Shown here piece by piece: positions 1 to 9,394 of a DNA stretch of 64,000 nt. Both the position numbers and the translations under genes were made by a program. The stretch is from positions 139,552-203,551 of the forward strand of contig NZ_VLKC01000002.1 of NCBI RefSeq assembly GCF_007830295.1, written 5' to 3'. The notes beneath the pieces were generated by a model, which worked only from the letters and a program-made list of their open reading frames with translations, was not told the DNA's origin and did no database searches. Source of the stretch: Sporomusa sp. KB1 (GTDB lineage Bacteria > Bacillota > Negativicutes > Sporomusales > Sporomusaceae). How positions within the stretch are numbered: the first letter of the stretch is position 1; each line of letters begins with the position of its first letter.

Positions 1-543
1 CCCCGCGCCTGTATTGAAGATATCGAATACCACGAAGACCGGCATCTTGATCAGACGCAGATGCTCCGCCTGTCTACCTGTAACTATATACACGATAGGC
101 ATAATGTCATTATCATGGGCGCATCCGGTGCTGGTAAGACGTACCTAGGCTGTGCTCTTGGAATTTCCGCCTGTCGTAATTTCTTTACCGTTAAGTACAT
201 CCGCCTGCCGGAGTTGCTGACGGATTTGGCAATTGCAAGAGGGGATGGGACCTACAAAAAGGTCGTGGCCCAATACAAAAAAGTCAGCCTGTTGATCTTT
301 GACGAATGGCTCCTAGTTCCTCTGACGATGACCGAGTCACGAGATCTGCTGGAAATTATTGAGGCTAGGCATCAAAATGCATCAACTATCTTCATCTCTC
401 AATTCGCCCCCGCAGGCTGGCACACTAAACTCAGTGAGAGCACTATTGCAGATGCAATCCTTGACCGCATCGTCCATGACTCCTATGAAATACTCATCGA
501 CGGCGATGATTCGATGCGCAAGAGAAAAGGTATTCAAAAGTAG
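1..543 (+). CDS. istB: IS21-family helper ATPase IstB, 5'-truncated by window edge
   Basis: The reading frame is open from base 1 to the stop at 541-543, so the true start lies outside the window. IstB proteins are AAA+ ATPases that activate the IS21 transposase IstA and direct target choice. The Walker A motif GASGAGKT and the Walker B-like LLIFDEW are both present, and the C-terminal part (DRIVHDSYEI, then a basic MRKRKG tail) matches the family end. The gene appears intact from the left edge to its stop. The following 100 bp carry repeated GGTGGCTCT-type motifs, as expected for an IS21 right end. Confidence in the family is high; whether the element is complete cannot be seen. Confidence 0.9.
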   Translation, partial: PRACIEDIEYHEDRHLDQTQMLRLSTCNYIHDRHNVIIMGASGAGKTYLGCALGISACRNFFTVKYIRLPELLTDLAIARGDGTYKKVVAQYKKVSLLIFDEWLLVPLTMTESRDLLEIIEARHQNASTIFISQFAPAGWHTKLSESTIADAILDRIVHDSYEILIDGDDSMRKRKGIQK

Positions 544-554
544 CTCCCGATACC

Positions 555-650
555 GAAATTCTGAGAGCCATCGTTCATTTTGCTATGGTGGCTCTCCCTT
601 TAACACGGTGGCTCTATTTTGTTAACATCGCGGCTCTCAAAGATTAACTT
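555..650. repeat. IS21-type right end with repeated motif
   Basis: Directly after istB, a core of TGGCTCT/GAGAGCC recurs about four times within 80 bp, in direct and inverted orientation. IS21-family elements typically have multiple terminal repeats that bind IstA. The exact terminal dinucleotide is not assigned. Confidence 0.5.
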
Positions 651-910
651 CCCGGCTCCGACGCGCTGAAATATTCATTGAGGCAGCCCCTTTTCAGACA
701 TACACTCAGCACCGTGTGAATGATATTCTAGAAGTGAGCCAAAGTGGCTCAGTATGGATCTATATGGAACTGTCAAACGTGACCTGCCTAAGTACCCCTT
801 CGGTATTTAGCAGAGAGCCCTAATAGTAGCCTAACGGCCTTCTGTAATGGAATGCACATGGTGAAGGGGGGCAATATTCCAAGTTCTTATTTTGAAAGGA
901 GTTGCTTTGA
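651..910. other. Intergenic, possible decayed group II intron 5' RNA
   Basis: About 260 bp without a convincing reading frame, between the IS21 end and the intron-protein relic. Short stems occur (for example GAGCC/GGCTC near 737-752), compatible with a decayed intron 5' domain. No complete 5' splice consensus is recognised. A good ribosome site (AAAGGAG, about 896-902) precedes the following relic. Confidence 0.25.
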
Positions 911-1372
911 ATGGAGAAATCGAAACTCATGCAGAAATTGGAAGGTTATCGTCGTCGAAACGCCGCCAATCATGAGTATGTCAACAGTGATCTCTATCGG
1001 CTATTTTACGATAAGGATTTGTACATCATTGCCTACAACTCCGTTAAGTCTAATGATGGTGCGGAGACATCCGGCTCCGATGGCACTTCTCTGCACGGCT
1101 TTTGCCAAGAATGGATTGCTGAACTGATCGCTGCCATGCGCGCTGAGTCCTATCAGCCTCAGCCAAACAAAACCATGATGATACCAAAGAGTAACGGGAA
1201 AATGCGCAAGCTAAGTTTTCTCAACGGTATTGCCCCTAAATCTTATGCAGAGAATCTAAAGCAGCAAATCAAGGATTTTCTCCAAAACAAACTCTGGATC
1301 CGGTTAAGCGATGAGAAAACCAAAATTACACATTCCGCTGATCATGATGTAGCTTTTCTTGGTACCAGTTAA
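911..1372 (+). pseudogene. Group II intron reverse transcriptase/maturase, internally deleted
   Basis: The 153-residue frame has two parts of a group II intron-encoded protein. Residues about 1-100 match the N-terminal RT region, with a stretch of the type LYRLFYDKDLYIIAYN, then GSDGTSLHGFC and a PKSNGKMRKLSF segment. Residues about 115-153 jump to a later region (LKQQIKDFLQNK, SDEKTKITHS, then VAFLG), losing the YADD catalytic core. Family proteins are usually 400-600 residues. The frame therefore encodes no working reverse transcriptase and is read as a deletion relic. The start follows an AAAGGAG site. Confidence 0.75.
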
Positions 1373-1790
1373 TACTGGCATTATACACCTTGGGAACGTG
1401 GCAAAACAAGAAAGCAATCTTCAACGCCCATGGATAAAACTGATAAGCAAGGCATGGTTATTGGAGATTAGCAGCTACAGTCAATGGTTTCGAGAGACCA
1501 GAATATTACATTTTGATTTAAAGTTTATTACAACAAATATAATGTAGTCTTTTATCAATAATAAAATTATCTAAAAAGAGAAATGGAGGAATAGCTATGT
1601 ATCATATCACCATCCTAAAAAAGACGTAACAAGGACAGCTACTCAATCTAGCGATATAAACACAAGTTATAATAACAGGTATCTTTCGGGTGGGCGACTT
1701 TTAATTTGTATAGTTAGACTATAATTATTAAAGTAATGAATTTAAAAATTATAAAATTATATTTTTTTTGAAAACCAAGGAGGATTTAGC
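1373..1790. other. AT-rich intergenic region
   Basis: About 420 bp without a supported gene. It may include the decayed 3' end of the intron. The last 100 bp are very AT-rich and presumably hold the promoter of the following outer-membrane-type gene; no clear -35/-10 pair is asserted. Confidence 0.3.
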
Positions 1791-2348
1791 ATGAAAAAAT
1801 TAATATTTCTAACCTTGATATTCGTTTTTGTAATGTCGTCAATCGGAATGTGTGCAGTACCAGATCCAAACACAGGGATGGGAGATATCCAGTTTGGATA
1901 CAATTATTATAATCTAAAGAAAACGACCAGTGGAATTGATCAGGGGAACACTGGATTTAATGAAATATATGGAAGTATTGGCATTGGATTTGGATACGGG
2001 GTTTATATAAACCATCTCCAGGCAGATGGAACATCCTATACCGATTTTGGTCTTAATACTACGCCATTGCTACCAAATATATCGTTGATGGTTGGCCAAC
2101 GGCAAATGAAATCGGATAACGCGGACAGTGCCAACAAGCTGTTTTGTGGTGCATCGATTAAACAAGATCTTGCTGTCGGAGTTGCTGCATATGCGACTTA
2201 TCAGAAAGGCACGCAATTTAAGGATGAAGTCATCGGTTTTACATATGACATGGAAAATATCCAAATGAATCTGAGCTGGAAAAATTATGATGATAATAAC
2301 GGTACGACTTTCAAGGGGATAGGTGGAGGTGTTAATTTTCAATTCTAA
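1791..2348 (+). CDS. Small secreted beta-rich protein, probable outer-membrane barrel
   Basis: A 185-residue protein with a clear signal peptide: two Lys after Met, a hydrophobic run to about residue 19, and likely cleavage after MCA near residue 22. The mature part is Gly/Tyr/Asn-rich with alternating hydrophobic residues and ends in GGVNFQF, a terminal Phe typical of outer-membrane barrels recognised by BamA. A strong AGGAGG site lies 8 bp before the ATG. No family is recognised. Its size and terminal Phe suggest a small 8-strand barrel, which would fit a diderm firmicute. It sits alone between mobile-element remains. Confidence 0.6.
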   Translation: MKKLIFLTLIFVFVMSSIGMCAVPDPNTGMGDIQFGYNYYNLKKTTSGIDQGNTGFNEIYGSIGIGFGYGVYINHLQADGTSYTDFGLNTTPLLPNISLMVGQRQMKSDNADSANKLFCGASIKQDLAVGVAAYATYQKGTQFKDEVIGFTYDMENIQMNLSWKNYDDNNGTTFKGIGGGVNFQF

Positions 2349-2538
2349 ATCTAAAATAGCGATGTATTAAAACACCGGACTTTGGTGCAAAAATACAACC
2401 ATTGATATATAATTACAGACTTTATAGAAGTAAAGAAACTTTGGGTCTGCGGATAATTTTGTGTAATTTGAAATTCCTCATGGCAAGAAATAGTGGCTTT
2501 GTAAAAACATATTTGTTCATTGTCCCTTGATAAATCAG

Positions 2539-2600
2539 TTCCCTGGGCGAGACGGAAGTATGCACGCGTTAGCGTGAATGCTTCTGTCTCGGCTGGGGAA
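2539..2600. other. Long imperfect hairpin inside the IS256 element
   Basis: Two 29-nt arms (2539-2567 and 2572-2600) pair with few mismatches around a GTTA loop. They lie between the transposase stop and the left terminal repeat. It could be a transcription barrier or structured RNA protecting the 3' end of the transposase mRNA. There is no strong T-tract on either side. Confidence 0.6.
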
Positions 2601-2619
2601 TCGTACTTTAAAGGGGCAA

Positions 2620-3846
2620 TTATCCTACGTATCGATCCTCAAAAAGTAAGGCCAAATGGTTCAAAACCATATCCCAATCCCGGTAACGCTGAGTCCATTT
2701 TTTTACAATATTATTCGATGCTAAGTATAACATTTTGCGTAAAGCATCATCATTAGGAAATACGGCTTTGGTCTTGGTTACTTTCCGAAATTGCCGATGC
2801 AATCCTTCTATAATATTTGTTGTATATATTATTTTCCTAATACTGGGGGGATATGCATAAAAGGTAGATAAAATATCCCAGTTGTCTTCCCAGCTTTTTA
2901 TGGTAGCCGGATATTTTTGTCCCCACTTTTCTTTAAAGATCATTAGCTTTTCCAGTGCTGCTTCTTCTGTCACGGATGTGTAGACTTCTTTTAAATCAGC
3001 CGTAAAGGCTTTTGCATGTTTGTAGTTTACATACCGCATACTCGCACGAATTTGGTGAATAATACAGCGCTGTATCCCGGCTTTAGGATAGGCGGCACCA
3101 ATGGCTTCCCTAAAGCCACTTAGCCCATCAACACAGAATAGATAAACATCTTGTATGCCGCGGCTTTTCAGCTCATTTAAGACACTAAGCCAGAATTTGC
3201 TGCTTTCGTTTTCACCAATCCATATACCTAAAATTTCTTTATAACCGTCCAGGTTTACGCCCAATACAACATAAGCTGCCTTAGTAATGATCTGATGGTT
3301 TTCGCGAATTTTGTAGTGTATCGCATCCAAGAATATGAAAGGATATACTGCTTCCAAGGGCCGGTTTTGCCATTCAGTAAGTTGAGGCATGATTTTTTCA
3401 CTGATTTTACTTACCAGCTCTGGCGAAATTTCTACATCGTACAGGCTTTTTATTTGGTCTGATACATCTCGAATGCTAAGTCCTGCAGCATAGAGCGATA
3501 ATATTTTTTCTTCCATGCCATCAGCATTGCGGCTGTATTTGCCGATAATTTGAGGCTCATACCCGCCGTTTCGATCACGGGGAATTGCAATCTCTACTTC
3601 ACCAAGTTGCGTTTTTACTTTCTTTTTTGAGTAGCCGTTTCGATAATTTTTCGACACAGCTGGATTGACATTTTCCGACCGTCGTTCCTGTTTTTCGTAG
3701 CCTAATTCTGTTTCTAATTCTGCTTCCATTATTTCTTGGAGCACGTCTCGGAACATCTCTTTAATTGCATTCATAACTTCCGTGGTATTGTTGAACTTTT
3801 CATCTTTGATCAAATCTCTAATGACTTCCTTGGGTATTGTTTTCAT
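2620..3846 (-). CDS. IS256-family (mutator-type) transposase
   Basis: A 408-residue DDE transposase of normal family length. Motifs seen include an N-terminal stretch ending in ELGY, GYSKKKVKTQLGEVEI and PRDRNGGYEPQ. The catalytic region has FLDAIHYKIRE (first Asp), the sequence VYLFCVDGLSGF (second Asp) and the typical TTNIIEGLHRQFRK segment near the final Glu. The frame is intact, so the element could be active. The start follows a GGAAGATGT stretch in the transposase leader. Confidence in the family is high. Confidence 0.93.
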   Translation of the reverse strand: MKTIPKEVIRDLIKDEKFNNTTEVMNAIKEMFRDVLQEIMEAELETELGYEKQERRSENVNPAVSKNYRNGYSKKKVKTQLGEVEIAIPRDRNGGYEPQIIGKYSRNADGMEEKILSLYAAGLSIRDVSDQIKSLYDVEISPELVSKISEKIMPQLTEWQNRPLEAVYPFIFLDAIHYKIRENHQIITKAAYVVLGVNLDGYKEILGIWIGENESSKFWLSVLNELKSRGIQDVYLFCVDGLSGFREAIGAAYPKAGIQRCIIHQIRASMRYVNYKHAKAFTADLKEVYTSVTEEAALEKLMIFKEKWGQKYPATIKSWEDNWDILSTFYAYPPSIRKIIYTTNIIEGLHRQFRKVTKTKAVFPNDDALRKMLYLASNNIVKKWTQRYRDWDMVLNHLALLFEDRYVG

Positions 3847-3959
3847 AAAAACATCTTCCTTTCCGACTCAAATAGGTTTATTCCTATTCTTGCCAGTAAG
3901 GAAGATGTTTCAAACTTATTTACACAAAATTTTCTGTGCCCTCGAAACTTTATTAGCAC

Positions 3960-4330
3960 ATAATCTAGTTAATGCGTTTGCTAGTACTTGAAGATTGAAC
4001 CATATTGAGCTACGCAGACAGCTTATATGAGTGGTTTCTTTTGATTTCGTACATTAGCGTTGAAATACCACCTAAAGCACTCTGATGCCGAATAATCAAA
4101 CCTTTTTTTATAAGCTCAAAACAGCATGTTTATAAACATACTCAGGCTGTTGAGAAAGTCCAAAAGCAGTAATACAGAAAATGGGTTTAGGGGGCCTATG
4201 TAGAATATCTATATAGGCCCTTTTCATATGGGAGTGAGGATAATGTATCCGAAAAAAATGCGCAACAATTGCAATAGGATTTTGTTTGTATTGATGAGTT
4301 GATACCGCAAGATCACTTTCTGCGCAAAAG
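3960..4330. other. Intergenic debris between IS256 and its relic
   Basis: No supported gene. Contains a terminator-like hairpin at 4192-4220 followed by TTTTC, and short AT-rich stretches. Origin unclear. Confidence 0.3.
4192..4225 (+). terminator. Intrinsic terminator-like hairpin
   Basis: GGGCCTAT and the complementary ATAGGCCC flank a short loop, followed by TTTTC on the plus strand. No plus-strand gene clearly uses it. Confidence 0.45.
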
Positions 4331-4334
4331 CCCT

Positions 4335-4535
4335 TAAAACCAGGTCCCAATTTCGGTAACACTGAGTCCATTTGTTAATGATATTATCCGAAACTAGATA
4401 TAGTATATTGCGTAGCGCATCTTCATTAGCCCGTTAGGGAATACCGCTAACTTCAGTAATATTGCTAAATTTTTGCTTTCGAATTAGTTCATTAATTACT
4501 TTACTATGAAAACATCTCCTATGTGCCAGAAAAAA
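4335..4535 (-). pseudogene. Deleted relic of an IS256-family transposase
   Basis: Bases 4335-4480 match the 3' end of the intact transposase (2640-2790) at many positions, including the shared GTAACACTGAGTCCATTT-like stretch against GTAACGCTGAGTCCATTT. Bases about 4480-4530 match its 5' end, including the ATGAAAACATCTTCC-like leader. Everything between is lost, so an ancient second copy has collapsed by internal deletion. Confidence 0.65.
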
Positions 4536-4554
4536 GGGCGCACAAATACAAGCC

Positions 4555-5590
4555 TTATAGTCTAGGGCCTAAAAATTTATGGTATGTGGCCGTAGCTGTG
4601 GTGGGGAGTTCCCAACCCAAAGCCGCTAATTTCTTCAAATATGATTGTATTTTCTTCTCTCGGCTAAATCGATTGTAATACTCGGAACCTAACTCTCGAT
4701 AAGGAACGTCTATTTTTAGTATGTGGTAGATCGCTATCAGTATGGAATGGGCGACAGCTACGGCGGCTCTACTGCTTCCTCTTCGTGCTGCAATCCGTTG
4801 ATATTGGGCTGAAAAGAAGCTTCCCTTCACTTTTTGCGCAGCCTTAGCACATTAAATTAAGATGGCTTTTAATGTTTTGTTTCCATGAGTGGTTTTTCCA
4901 CTCTTTCGTTTTCCTGCCTCATGGTTACCTGGAGCCACACCGGCCCAAGAGCTAATATGGCCATCTGTGGGAAACCGATTCATAGTAAGCCCGATTTCCG
5001 CTAAGATGGTTTCTGCACTGATTCTCCCAACACCCGGAAGTTCATCTATGGCTGTGATGGCAGCTTCATATTTGTCTAGGTAGTCTTTTATGAGTTTGTC
5101 CATATCTTCGATACGCTTTGTCATATCATCAATATGATCCAGGACATTGCGCAGCAATCTGCGTTGCAAAGGAGAGATAACGCCGTCAACAGAAGCCATG
5201 ATTTCATTGAGTTTACCGTACATGCTGGGATGAAGTAGCCTTAGAATTTCGTCTTCATCCAGCTTTTTGTCTTGGACAATGCTTTCCAAAAGTCGCCGGG
5301 AACTCTTGCCGTTGATAGCACTTACTACGCTAGATAGTTTCACATTGGCTCCCTCTAGCATTTTCTGCAATCGGTTCAGCTCACGACTTCTCTCTTCAAT
5401 CAGGCTCTTGCGGTAGAGAGAGAGTTCCCGTTGTTCACGGTCTGGAATATAACTTGCTTTTAGTAACCCATGTCGGAGAAGATCCGCAATCCATTCTGCA
5501 TCTTTGACGTCGGTCTTACGCCCAGGCAAAGATTTCATGTGCTGGGCGTTGACTACCATGGCATCCAAGCCGGACAAGCTCTCCTTACTG
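4555..5590 (-). pseudogene. IS110-family transposase, N-terminally truncated with a nonsense codon
   Basis: The frame reads from about 5577 down to 4555. It contains the family segment VVNAQHMKSLPGRKTDVKDA (end of the DEDD domain), a coiled middle, and the transposase-20 region (DELPGVGRISAETILAEIG, SWAGVAPGNHEAGKRKSGKT). A TAA at 4852-4854 interrupts the same frame; beyond it the sequence continues with QYQRIAARRG and AVAVAHSIL. The first 60-70 residues with the first catalytic Asp are missing, and the truncation point abuts the end of the flagellinolysin-like gene. IS110 transposases are about 400 residues. Inactive. Confidence 0.85.
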
Positions 5591-5609
5591 ACCTGAATAA
5601 TCTTGAACG

Positions 5610-7238
5610 CTAAGGTGTTGCTATTAAATCTAATACGCTTATGGGATCTTGTCTGCTGTGTAACGCAAGAAGCTGAGTGCTTTTAGTAATGTTGTTTTTG
5701 ATTGTTGCGGATATATTTGTGGCTAGTGTACCGAGTAGAGTATTAATATAAATTTGTCCTTTTGAAATATATGACATGGCGTTGTCTAAAGAAATGATTG
5801 CTTTATCAGGTGCATTTACTAAATCCACATTATTTAAGTTCAAGACTTTGCTGTCGATTTTAAACCTGGTATAATTCAATGTACCATTTTCCGTGGTCGT
5901 TAGTGGAATCGATGTTTTGATTTGGTTATCTTGAGTTGGCCAAATTACATTAAAATGTTTTAGAGGTTTTTCATTTGGATAATAAATATCTGGAACCACA
6001 GATTTTGCTGTTCGTATGGGTCCACCGTCTACACTTGATCCACCAATCCCTCCAGTATCCCCGCCTAGTAGTGTTTTGGTAAGTTCGCAAGACTGTTCAA
6101 GTTTATGGATAAAGGAGGCTCCATTACCATTAGCAACAAAGTCATTAACGAAGGCTCGGGTATCAGCGTAATTTGAGACATGACTCAAGGCTTGATCGAG
6201 ATCTTCTGTTGGGTTGTTTTTTAAATCGTTCAATAAATCTTTTATTCCGCCACTATGTCCATCGGCTTGAATCTGTTCATGCAAGTAACGTACAGCCATT
6301 GCTGAGCTCGAATATTGAATGCTGTTTCCAACCCAGGTATTATTGGTTCCATCACCTAATGCGTTTTGAATTACCTTTGCTCCTTCTATGCCTCCACCAT
6401 TACGTGCTAGGTCAGTAGCAACCCTTTCATTGGCTCCATGAATGAATTCAGCAGTTCCTTCTTTGAACCAGTTAGGTAAACTGGAAAAATTCATAGTGCG
6501 CCCCATAATCGCATGTACCATTTCATGAGATATAACGCGATCATCATAGTATGGATGTTCTCCACCATCTGGTAAGTTAGCTGGAAGGGCGGTGTCGACA
6601 GCAATATGCAGAATTTGATTGGTTGCTTTTCCATCAGTTCCGTAGTGATATTCTATAGCAGCTAAATACTGCTGTGGTGTTTCATCTAATACTATCTTTA
6701 AATTTGCTCCATCTGCACTTAATCCATAGCGATCTAATACTAATTTTTCAGCTTCTTCTAACCAATCGCTTTTTAAACACTGTATGATTTTTTTGTCATT
6801 TACACTTAATTCGTTAGAATCTACAAAAAGATTGGTATTTTTATACTCTGTAGAATGACTAATATTGTCAATCTTTTCCGAAATTCTAGTTAATTCGTTT
6901 TGGAGAAATTGTTTGGTGTCAGTACTTTCAGTTTGCGTTGCCTGTATGACTAATGCTTTACCGTACTGTAGTAATGACTGAATTTCATTTAAGGAATCGT
7001 TAGCTGTTTTTAATAGTGACATATCATCAGTTTGATAACTTGTAGGCAAAGTTAGCTTCTTTTTTTGTTGAATTGCACGTTCTGATAGATTTATAGTAAT
7101 AGCATTGTCATCAAGGGAAGCGATCTTGTTTGAAATACTTTCTAAAGGCTCAGTAGTTGCTGTTTGTGTTTTTATCTTGTTAATCTCATTATCTTGTGAA
7201 TTTGTAAAACTCGTGTCCAATCTTGAAAGCCAACTCAT
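5610..7238 (-). CDS. Flagellinolysin-like protein: flagellin-related with zinc metallopeptidase insert
   Basis: This 542-residue protein combines flagellin-like ends with a gluzincin-type peptidase. Residues about 75-140 (DSLNEIQSLLQYGKALVIQA, then a helix ending ISHSTEYKNTNLF) match the flagellin D1 helices. The middle has HEMVH at 238-242, followed by MGRTMNF and WFKEGTAEF with the likely third zinc ligand Glu264, the arrangement known from flagellinolysins, proteolytic flagellins built into active filaments. The C-terminal 60 residues (NNITKSTQLLAL, ending SVLDLIATP) resemble a shortened D0. The extreme N-terminus lacks the usual MRINHN start and is poorly conserved. The ribosome site GAAGGAGTGA precedes the ATG. 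No flagellar genes are nearby; the gene is stranded between IS110 and ISL3 remains but is intact. Confidence 0.82.
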   Translation of the reverse strand: MSWLSRLDTSFTNSQDNEINKIKTQTATTEPLESISNKIASLDDNAITINLSERAIQQKKKLTLPTSYQTDDMSLLKTANDSLNEIQSLLQYGKALVIQATQTESTDTKQFLQNELTRISEKIDNISHSTEYKNTNLFVDSNELSVNDKKIIQCLKSDWLEEAEKLVLDRYGLSADGANLKIVLDETPQQYLAAIEYHYGTDGKATNQILHIAVDTALPANLPDGGEHPYYDDRVISHEMVHAIMGRTMNFSSLPNWFKEGTAEFIHGANERVATDLARNGGGIEGAKVIQNALGDGTNNTWVGNSIQYSSSAMAVRYLHEQIQADGHSGGIKDLLNDLKNNPTEDLDQALSHVSNYADTRAFVNDFVANGNGASFIHKLEQSCELTKTLLGGDTGGIGGSSVDGGPIRTAKSVVPDIYYPNEKPLKHFNVIWPTQDNQIKTSIPLTTTENGTLNYTRFKIDSKVLNLNNVDLVNAPDKAIISLDNAMSYISKGQIYINTLLGTLATNISATIKNNITKSTQLLALHSRQDPISVLDLIATP

Positions 7239-7416
7239 AATTTGTCACTCCTTCAAAAATATTATTCATCATTAAATCATATAAATATATTATTTAATGT
7301 ACCTTAAATTTTCAGTAATTTTAAATCATTAGCTTATGCTATTTATCCAAAATATTGAATTAACTGCCATAAACTTACTAAATAAAATAATCAGGCACCA
7401 TTTGTGAACGGTATAA

Positions 7417-9308
7417 TAAAAGGGGTTCTTTCCGCAGTTAGTTGAAACGACATCTTTTCTTGTGATAAAATAAGGCTAGATTGTACGTACGGAAAGAGGC
7501 TTTTATGGATGAATTTATCAAGCTTTTAGATAACGAGTTAAAATATCTGACTCATCAAATAATTGACGATACTGTATATATTCATATTGCATCTACTAGA
7601 GAAGAAGTTAAATGTCCTTTTTGTGGACATATGTCGTCCCAAACTCACAGTACATATGAAAGAAGCTTTCAGGATTTGCCTATACAGGAAAAAAAAGTAA
7701 AAATTATTATTAATAACCGAAAGATGTTTTGCAATAATACAAATTGCGATCACACAACCTTTGCTGAAAGGTTCAATTGGTTAGCTCATAAATCCAAGAA
7801 AACTCAGCGTCTTGAGGATGAAATAGTACGTCTATCACTTAATTGCAGTTCCATTGCAGCTGCACGATTTCTAAGTGAAAATACGGTTGCTGTCGGTAAA
7901 AGTACTGTCTGCAATCTCTAAAAAAAAAGGAAGATCTACGGTAAATAAGAACGAAATTACCTGCGTATGTATTGATGATTTTGCATTAAAAAAAAGACAA
8001 AAATATGCAACGGTGATGGTGGATATTAAGACTCATAAGATTATCGACATGTTGGAATCTAGAGAACAGACTGAAGTTGTAAAATGGCTGAAATCGTATC
8101 CTAATATTAAGGTTGTTTCTAGAGATGGTTCCATTACATATCATAATTCCATTACTGAGGCACATGCAGAAGCAATACAGGTAAGTGACCGTTTCCATTT
8201 ATATAAGAATCTTACTGATTATGCTATTGAATATTTGAAGAAGCATTTGAAGACGATTGTTGAAGTAGTTGTAGACATTACTGATATAGTTAGTCCTATA
8301 GCATCACAAATAACTAAAGATAACGAAAATAGAAAACTGACATTAAAAGAAAAATATCAAAAAATTCTTATACTGCAGACGCAAAATAAAAATCAGACTG
8401 AAATATGTCGTGATATCAATATAGATATCAGGAGCTACAAAAAACTTATGGCTGCTTCTGATGAAGAAAGAAGAAAAATGTTCACAACCGTAATGGACAC
8501 TCGACATAGCGATAAAGTTTCCAAGAAAATGAAAATAGTAAATGAAGTGCGTGAACTAAAAAACATGGGGCTAAGTAAACGGTTAATTTCGAAAAAGACT
8601 GGGCTTTCCAGAGCCACAATCGCAAAGTATTTAGATGAAGATTTTAATCCTGTACACGCAGCTTATGGAGTAAAGAAAGCCGGAAACTACAAGCATTTCA
8701 CCAAGATATTGAAACGCTTTTAAATATGGGAATTATGGGTAGTAAAATAGAAGGAAAAATTAGAGATAAAGGTTACACTGGATCATCGTCTACGGTCAGG
8801 CACTATGTATCTGCATGGAAAAAAAGATTTAAAAACAATACAGGTGAACCTGAAGAAGGTAAGAAAATTTTCCATATAAAAAGAAAAGATATCTTTAAAA
8901 CTTTATTTAAGCCATTGCCAGATGTGAAAAACATTGACCAAGATAAATTCCAGTATTTTTGCAAACAGTACCCTTTTTTTACGACAATTTTGGATTTGAT
9001 TAAATCTTTTAGAAGCATTTTTGAACAAAAAACACCTGAATTATTATCAGAGTGGATGACTAACGTAAGAAATACAAAAATACAGGAGCTTATCAGTTTT
9101 ACAAATGGGATTGAGCGTGATTATGAAGCCGTAAAAAATGCTGTATGTTTACCATATAGCAATGGGCTAGCTGAAGGTAGTGTAAATAAAATAAAAGTTA
9201 TAAAAAGAGTTATGTATGGCCGGTGTAGTTTTGAGACTTTAAGAAATAAAACTATCCGGCTTGAAAAAATGCGCAAAATCAACTAACTTAGGAAAGAACC
9301 ATAAAAGG
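7417..9308 (+). mobile_element. ISL3-family insertion sequence with 8-bp target duplication
   Basis: The terminal inverted repeats are GGTTCTTTCCGCAGTTAGTTG at 7425-7445 (written on the plus strand, split here: GGTTCTTTCC, GCAGTTAGTTG) and its imperfect complement at 9280-9300. Both ends are flanked by the identical octamer ATAAAAGG (7417-7424 and 9301-9308), the duplication length typical of ISL3. The element proper is 1876 bp. The intact duplication suggests insertion is fairly recent, although the transposase is frameshifted. Confidence 0.85.
7505..9286 (+). pseudogene. ISL3-family transposase with two frameshifts
   Basis: Start at 7505 after AAGAGG. Residues 1-140 carry the zinc-ribbon HTH (CPFCGH, later CNNTNCDH) typical of ISL3. 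Near 7915, at a CTCT-A9 run, the frame shifts; the continuation holds the catalytic region (VCIDDFALKKRQKYATVMVD, DRFHLYKN). A second one-base shift near 8720, in a T run, leads to the last part (GLAEGSVNKIKVIKRVMYGR, with the final catalytic Glu). Each shift is explained by loss of one T next to a homopolymer. Functional only if these are sequencing errors. Confidence 0.85.
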
Positions 9309-9394
9309 GATGAATTTTGGCCAATAAAAACGGATGATATTTCCCATATTCCTGGCACCCAATCATCATGTGAATAGATGATTGACAGAAGGGG

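Larger units (their letters stand above)
2445..3946 (-). mobile_element. IS256-family insertion sequence
   Basis: One transposase gene is flanked by imperfect terminal inverted repeats. The left copy near 2445-2470 and the right copy near 3919-3945 (reverse strand) share AATTTTGTGTAA and a GGGTCTG/GGGCACAG-like outer part. The total of about 1.5 kb fits IS256. The target duplication was not resolved by eye. A deleted relic of a related element lies at about 4335-4530. Confidence 0.75.

Noticed and set aside
4108..4371. An 87-residue minus-strand frame as a separate gene
   Set aside because: Its first part is the frameshifted end of the IS256 relic and the rest has no support.
7240..7420. Sigma-28 (flagellar) promoter ahead of the flagellinolysin-like gene
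   Set aside because: No TAAA-N15-GCCGATAA-like element is present in the AT-rich leader.
7915..7930. Programmed frameshift in the ISL3 transposase at the A9 run
   Set aside because: ISL3 elements do not normally use frameshifting, a stop codon (TAA) comes before slippage would help, and a second unrelated shift near 8720 is present. Decay or read error is simpler.
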